Assembly (NCBI GenBank): GCA_031555145.1
Contig: JAVBUR010000049.1
Coordinates: 1 to 45,491 of the forward strand
Length of the DNA: 45,491 bases
Direction: 5' to 3'
Origin: JAJDIA01 sp031555145
GTDB taxonomy: Bacteria; Bacteroidota; Bacteroidia; Bacteroidales; Tannerellaceae
The position numbers and the translations under genes are program-made. The notes below the pieces were generated by a model. The model made no database searches. It worked only from the letters and a program-made list of their open reading frames with translations, and was not told the DNA's origin. This document shows positions 41,985-45,491 of this stretch, piece after piece (position 1 is the first letter of the stretch; every line of letters starts with the position of its first letter).

Positions 41985-42869
41985 TCAGAAAACTGAAAAA
42001 TGGACATACCGTTTGGGATTCTCGCGCAAATCGAATAAAAGTTTGGAGGCGTTATCTGTTGCGCTATTCAGGTTGTTGTACAGGCTCTTGTCGTTCAAGA
42101 ACAGCCCCAACGAGTTATCAGTCGAGTTCAATTTATCGGTTGTTACCTTCAGATTTGCCAACGTACTGTTAATTGAATTAAGCGTCATCGCGAAATCCAG
42201 GTCTTTCAGATTCGCACTCACAGTCGAAAAATTACTGGTAACGGTCTTCAGGTTTTGTACAATCACAGGCACATCATTTGCCAACAGACGGTTCAGTTGC
42301 TGCGTGGAGACTTCCAGGTTACTGGTAGTTCGCTCAATATGATCAAACGACTGCGACAAAGCAGGATGATTCACCAAGGTCTGCAAACCGGTCATAATGG
42401 AATCCAGTTTGGGCAGAAGCGCTTCCACACCCGGCAATAGCTTATCCTGCACCGACTGCATCATATCGTCGCCCATGCGTCCTTCAATCACCGAGCCCGG
42501 CTTCAGGTATTCCGACACATATTTATTCAGATGGATATGCAGTTCGGCTCCGCTCAACATCGTCTTCACGATATTGATATAACTACCGGCATTGATCTTC
42601 ATCGCATCATCGAGGCCGATTTCCACCCGGATCTTATCCGTGGTCGAATAGTCGTATTCGATGCTTCGCACCAGCCCGACCTTAAATCCTTCCACATAAA
42701 CAGGACTGGACACAGTCACATCCTTTACATTATTAAATGTCACAAAGTAGTGATTGGAGGGCTTGAACAAGTTGATACCTTTCAGGTAGTTGATACCAAC
42801 ATATAGCAATGCCAGACTGATGATAGACACCAAACCTATTTTCGCCTCTTTTGAGAAATTGCTTTTCAT
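41985..42869 (-). CDS. MlaD/MCE family lipid-transport protein
   Basis: A 294-residue membrane-anchored protein. The N-terminal signal anchor (EAKIGLVSIISLALLYVGINYL, about 7-28) is followed by one MCE domain (about 38-120; YFVTFNNVKDVTVSSPVYVEGFKVGLVRSIEYD). A long helical C-terminus (LDSIMTGLQTLVNHPALSQSFDHIERTT and on) with heptad character can form the needle-like tunnel of hexameric MCE proteins. It is the substrate-binding part of an ABC-type phospholipid transporter; the MlaE/MlaF partners are not in the window. It follows the amidase gene by 18 nt, indicating co-transcription. Confidence 0.9.
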   Translation of the reverse strand: MKSNFSKEAKIGLVSIISLALLYVGINYLKGINLFKPSNHYFVTFNNVKDVTVSSPVYVEGFKVGLVRSIEYDYSTTDKIRVEIGLDDAMKINAGSYINIVKTMLSGAELHIHLNKYVSEYLKPGSVIEGRMGDDMMQSVQDKLLPGVEALLPKLDSIMTGLQTLVNHPALSQSFDHIERTTSNLEVSTQQLNRLLANDVPVIVQNLKTVTSNFSTVSANLKDLDFAMTLNSINSTLANLKVTTDKLNSTDNSLGLFLNDKSLYNNLNSATDNASKLLFDLRENPKRYVHFSVF

Positions 42870-42887
42870 TACGTCACAAATTAGTTT

Positions 42888-44003
42888 TTACTTTACTTTT
42901 TTACCATCACGGAAAGAGATGACAAAGGCGCCCTTGAATTCCTTCGCAAGCTTTTGCCGCAACCTCAGGATCTCCTTCTCATCAGTCGAAGCCCCATACG
43001 TATATTTATACAGACCATTCTCCACATAATAATCCGCTTTATAGCCTTTCAGAAGAGGCGATTTTTCGGATATCTTTTTATCTGATGCCATGATTTGCAC
43101 TTTATATACCATTGCACCGGCAGCCACTTTCGTCGTCGCCAGTTGGGTGGCAGGAACTTCCGTCAGGCCGGCTACTTCCTCTTCGACCACGCTTATCGGG
43201 ACAGAAGGGATATCCGACAACACGCCCTGCTTCCGGTCGTACTCACGCTTATACTTGGCAAAGGCACTGTAAAGCGATTCCGCCAGTTGTTTCTGTCCGG
43301 CGGCAGAATTCATATAACGCACCTCTTCGGCATGTGTCATATAACCCAATTCGACCAGTACACTCGGCATACTGGTTTTCCGTAAGACCAGAAAACCGGC
43401 CTGCCGCACACCACGATCGACGCGCTTGGAAGCTGAAAAAGCCTTCTGTATCTCAGACGCCAGGCCGACACTCTGTTCCATATGCTTGTTCTGCATAAAT
43501 TCGAAGATGATATACGACTCCGAAGAACTAGGGTCGAATCCTTCATACTTCTGCTGATAATTGTCTTCCATCAGGATCGCAGAGTTTTCGCGCATGGCCA
43601 CTTCCAGGTTTTCATCACTCCGGGCCAATCCCAATGTGTAGGTTTCCGTCCCTTTGATAGCCGATTTCCCTCGTAAGGCATTGGCATGGATCGACATAAA
43701 CAGGTCGGCTTTGTGGCGGTTGGCGATATTAGCACGTTCATCCAGGTCGATAAACGTGTCGTTATTGCGCGTATAGACCACATTGATACCGGGGATATTA
43801 TCCGTCAGCATCTTCCCCAATTTCAAAGCGATAGAGAGGTTGATATCTTTTTCATTGATACCACTCCCCCGTGCTCCGGGATCCTTTCCCCCGTGTCCGG
43901 CGTCGATCACAACAGTAAAGACCCTGTCTTTAGCGGATATACCCGGAAGGAAAAGGAGGCATACAACAATCAGGCTGATATGGTGAAAATACTTTTTGCC
44001 CAC
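42888..44003 (-). CDS. N-acetylmuramoyl-L-alanine amidase (Amidase_3) with SPOR-like C-terminus
   Basis: A 371-residue periplasmic peptidoglycan hydrolase that cuts the MurNAc-L-Ala bond. The signal region (MGKKYFHHISLIVVCLLFLPGISA) begins at a GTG codon (44003); no in-frame ATG gives a signal peptide. The zinc-amidase domain spans about 27-245, with VVIDAGHGGKDPGA (His), NEKDINLSIALKL (Glu), SIHANAL (His) and SVLVELGYMTHAEE (catalytic Glu). The C-terminal ~75 residues (YKVQIMASDKKISEKSPLL ... YYVENGLYKYTYGAST) look like a SPOR domain, which binds denuded septal glycan and would direct the enzyme to the division site. Confidence 0.9.
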   Translation of the reverse strand: MGKKYFHHISLIVVCLLFLPGISAKDRVFTVVIDAGHGGKDPGARGSGINEKDINLSIALKLGKMLTDNIPGINVVYTRNNDTFIDLDERANIANRHKADLFMSIHANALRGKSAIKGTETYTLGLARSDENLEVAMRENSAILMEDNYQQKYEGFDPSSSESYIIFEFMQNKHMEQSVGLASEIQKAFSASKRVDRGVRQAGFLVLRKTSMPSVLVELGYMTHAEEVRYMNSAAGQKQLAESLYSAFAKYKREYDRKQGVLSDIPSVPISVVEEEVAGLTEVPATQLATTKVAAGAMVYKVQIMASDKKISEKSPLLKGYKADYYVENGLYKYTYGASTDEKEILRLRQKLAKEFKGAFVISFRDGKKVK

Positions 44004-44028
44004 AGTAAAATTTGATCTGTTTTGCGGG

Positions 44029-44036
44029 CAAATGTA
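44029..44036 (-). promoter_or_regulatory. candidate -7 box of the amidase-mlaD operon
   Basis: Reads TACATTTG on the minus strand, 25 nt before the GTG start; no clear -33 TTG. Confidence 0.4.
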
Positions 44037-44068
44037 CTATTTTTTAGGGACATAAACACGCCGCCGAT

Positions 44069-44107
44069 ACAAAAAAAGAGGGTAATTCCAAGCAGAACCA
44101 CCCTCTT
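44069..44107 (-). terminator. terminator of the rpsF-rpsR-rplI operon
   Basis: AAGAGGGT (44076-44083) pairs with ACCCTCTT (44100-44107), an inner TTC/GAA adds three pairs, and seven T follow on the minus strand. Confidence 0.85.
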
Positions 44108-44126
44108 CGTCTATCATTTATTGCTC

Positions 44127-44570
44127 TTATTCAGAAACAACTTCGAACGGAATTTCTACAGACACTTCCTTGTGAAGTTTCAACAGTGCTTTGTAGCTGC
44201 CTACTTCTTTCACTGCTTCTTTGATGTAGATGATCTTACGATCGATTTCATACCCTTGCTTTTCCAATGCTTCAGCCACCTGGATATTACCTACTGAACC
44301 GAAGATTGTTCCGGTAGAGCTGGTCTTAGCACCGATAGTCAGCGATACGCCTTCCATCTTAGCGGCCAATGCCTGCGCATCTTCTTTGATCTTGGCCAGT
44401 TTGTGAGCACGTTGTCTCAGGTTTTCAGCCAATACTTTCTTAGCAGATTCCGAAGCGATCACGGCCTTGCCCTGGGGGATTAGAAAGTTACGTCCGTAAC
44501 CGTCTTTTACTGTTACGATATCGTCTTTGTAGCCTAAGTTTACTACATCTTCTTTCAAAATAACTTGCAT
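44127..44570 (-). CDS. rplI: 50S ribosomal protein L9
   Basis: A 147-residue ribosomal protein. The N-terminal RNA-binding domain begins MQVILKEDVVNLGYKDDIVTVKDGYGRNFLIPQGKA, the family signature. The long connecting helix (SAKKVLAENLRQRAHKLAKI) and the C-terminal domain (TSSTGTIFGSVGNIQVAEAL) follow. Length and order are standard. Last gene of the S6-S18-L9 operon, closed by a strong terminator; codon use is AT-biased as expected for abundant proteins. Confidence 0.97.
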   Translation of the reverse strand: MQVILKEDVVNLGYKDDIVTVKDGYGRNFLIPQGKAVIASESAKKVLAENLRQRAHKLAKIKEDAQALAAKMEGVSLTIGAKTSSTGTIFGSVGNIQVAEALEKQGYEIDRKIIYIKEAVKEVGSYKALLKLHKEVSVEIPFEVVSE

Positions 44571-44592
44571 ATTCTGTCTCCTCTTTCTTTAA

Positions 44593-44862
44593 TTATTTCA
44601 TGAAGTCGGTTACGAAAGGAAGCAACGCCAAGTGACGGGCACGTTTCACGGCCTGTGCGATACGACGTTGGAACTTCAGCGATGTACCGGTGATACGACG
44701 CGGAAGGATCTTGCCCTGTTCGTTCAGGAACTTTTTCAGGAATTCGGGATCCTTATAGTCGATATACTTAATACCGTTTTTCTTGAAACGGCAATATTTC
44801 TTCTTCTTTACGTCTACTGACGGCGGAGTCAGATATCTGATTTCTGATTGAGGTGCTGCCAT
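44593..44862 (-). CDS. rpsR: 30S ribosomal protein S18
   Basis: An 89-residue protein. The family core YCRFKKNGIKYIDYKDPEFLKKFLNEQGKILPRRITGTSLKFQRRIAQAVKRARHLALLP is unmistakable. S18 forms a heterodimer with S6 on the 30S platform. The gene begins 2 nt after the end of rpsF, and rplI starts 22 nt downstream. Confidence 0.97.
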   Translation of the reverse strand: MAAPQSEIRYLTPPSVDVKKKKYCRFKKNGIKYIDYKDPEFLKKFLNEQGKILPRRITGTSLKFQRRIAQAVKRARHLALLPFVTDFMK

Positions 44863-44864
44863 AA

Positions 44865-45221
44865 TTAATTCTCCTTTACTGTTTCTTTAGATGATGACTT
44901 CAAGTTTCTTCTCTTCGCTGCATATTCTGCTGCATACTTGTCCTGACGGAAAGTAAGGAAGCGGATCACACGTTCGTCACGACGGAACTGGGTTTCCAGC
45001 TTGGCGATCGATTCGGAATTAGCCTTAAACTCAACCAACTGATAAAAGCCAGTGGTCTTCTTGTCGATGGGATATGCCAACTTGCGCAGGCCCCAGCTTT
45101 CTTCGTTCACGATTTCAGCTCCTTCGTTCTTCAGGATCGTCGTGAACTTTTCTACCGCTTCCTTCATCTGTGCATCAGACAAAACGGGAGTCAAAATGAA
45201 AACGGTTTCGTAATTGTTCAT
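44865..45221 (-). CDS. rpsF: 30S ribosomal protein S6
   Basis: A 118-residue protein starting MNNYETVFILTPVLSDAQMKEAVEKF, the typical S6 opening. The middle WGLRKLAYPIDKKTTGFYQLVEF and RFRRDERVIRFL-like segment (ETQFRRDERVIRFLTFRQD) match the family. A basic C-terminal tail (AAKRRNLKSSSKETVKEN) is present. First gene of the ribosomal operon, driven by the promoter at 45264-45293. Confidence 0.97.
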   Translation of the reverse strand: MNNYETVFILTPVLSDAQMKEAVEKFTTILKNEGAEIVNEESWGLRKLAYPIDKKTTGFYQLVEFKANSESIAKLETQFRRDERVIRFLTFRQDKYAAEYAAKRRNLKSSSKETVKEN

Positions 45222-45263
45222 AAATGCTGTTTTTAATTCTATTGATTAATAAAAATTGCGGTG

Positions 45264-45293
45264 CAAAGGTACGGATAATTATCCAACCCACAA
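45264..45293 (-). promoter_or_regulatory. promoter of rpsF-rpsR-rplI
   Basis: On the minus strand: TTG at 45293-45291, a 19-nt spacer and TACCTTTG at 45271-45264. The spacer holds a 12-bp perfect palindrome GGATAATTATCC (45273-45284). The leader to the rpsF ATG is about 37 nt. Confidence 0.7.
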
Positions 45294-45400
45294 CCTTTTC
45301 CGTATTTATTTTCGACAAAAAACCTCCAGTCTAAAAGGAGTAAGAGGGATACGGCTTTCATATTTATCCGTATTTGAAAGTTTTTGCGGCGGGTGGTTTT

Positions 45401-45491
45401 GGGGGGGGGGGGGAAAACAAACCCCGAAAAAGATGGGTTAATTTTATAAAAAAAAGGATGGGTGTTATAGGAGAATTTATTTTTGTTGGGG
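45401..45491. other. low-complexity, probably low-quality window end
   Basis: A run of 13 G (45401-45413) is followed by A-rich and G-rich homopolymer stretches unlike the rest of the window. This looks like a degraded contig end and not biology; 45301-45400 shows no gene. Confidence 0.6.

Overview
The window is a chromosomal segment of a Bacteroidota bacterium, almost certainly order Bacteroidales and perhaps near Parabacteroides/Tannerellaceae (the family level is inference). Support: recurrent TTG-N18-22-TAnnTTTG promoters typical of the phylum, a TonB-dependent receptor, several lipoproteins, DUF4382, a peptidase M64, a standalone [FeFe] hydrogenase, a class II (B12-dependent) ribonucleotide reductase, a 4-alpha-glucanotransferase with two starch-binding domains, and the DnaA, MlaD-like, amidase and L9-S18-S6 genes. 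I see no phage, CRISPR array, tRNA, rRNA or intact insertion sequence. The last ~90 bases, with a 13-G run, look like a poor-quality contig end.

Layout. 1-476: non-coding, with a REP-like multi-hairpin element. 477-6296 (+): Xaa-Pro aminopeptidase, gamma-carbonic anhydrase-like protein, membrane-anchored serine hydrolase and two tandem CBM9-like proteins (one secreted, one lipoprotein). 6315-7829 (-): bifunctional NAD(P)HX repair enzyme. 7953-11144 (+): hpt, adk, obg, pgeF. 11342-13962 (+): a small winged-helix protein, then a ZapB-like coiled coil, ZapA and RNase Y. 14088-16258 (+): a sugar-kinase-like/RapZ-C fusion coupled to a MurU-like nucleotidyltransferase. 16327-22053 (-): divergent IMP dehydrogenase, TonB receptor, small acidic lipoprotein and long-chain acyl-CoA ligase. 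22165-25433 (+): MtaB, lipid A-type acyltransferase and glycosyltransferase 2, closely packed. 25573-30588: DUF4382 lipoprotein (+), PAS histidine kinase (-), M64 peptidase and EamA transporter (+), MarC (-). 30607-32991: [FeFe] hydrogenase (-) divergent from an M48 peptidase (+). 33022-45221, all on the minus strand: folB, an outer-membrane barrel, a lipoprotein, malQ, nrdJ, dnaA, mlaD, amidase, rplI, rpsR and rpsF.

Themes. Much of the window serves the envelope: peptidoglycan recycling or sensing (kinase/RapZ-C + MurU-like), cell division (ZapA/ZapB-like), peptidoglycan cleavage (amidase), lipid transport (MlaD-like), lipid A acylation and surface proteins. The rest is nucleotide metabolism (hpt, adk, IMPDH, pgeF, nrdJ), metabolite repair and translation. 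The observation I rank highest is the fusion of an AmgK-like phosphotransferase to the C-terminal sensor domain of RapZ, overlapping by 4 nt with a MurU-like sugar-1-phosphate nucleotidyltransferase. It looks like an amino-sugar recycling module with a built-in ligand sensor. Next come a 16-bp perfect palindrome at the promoter of a small acidic lipoprotein, whose terminator separates it from a TonB receptor, and the standalone group-B-like hydrogenase.
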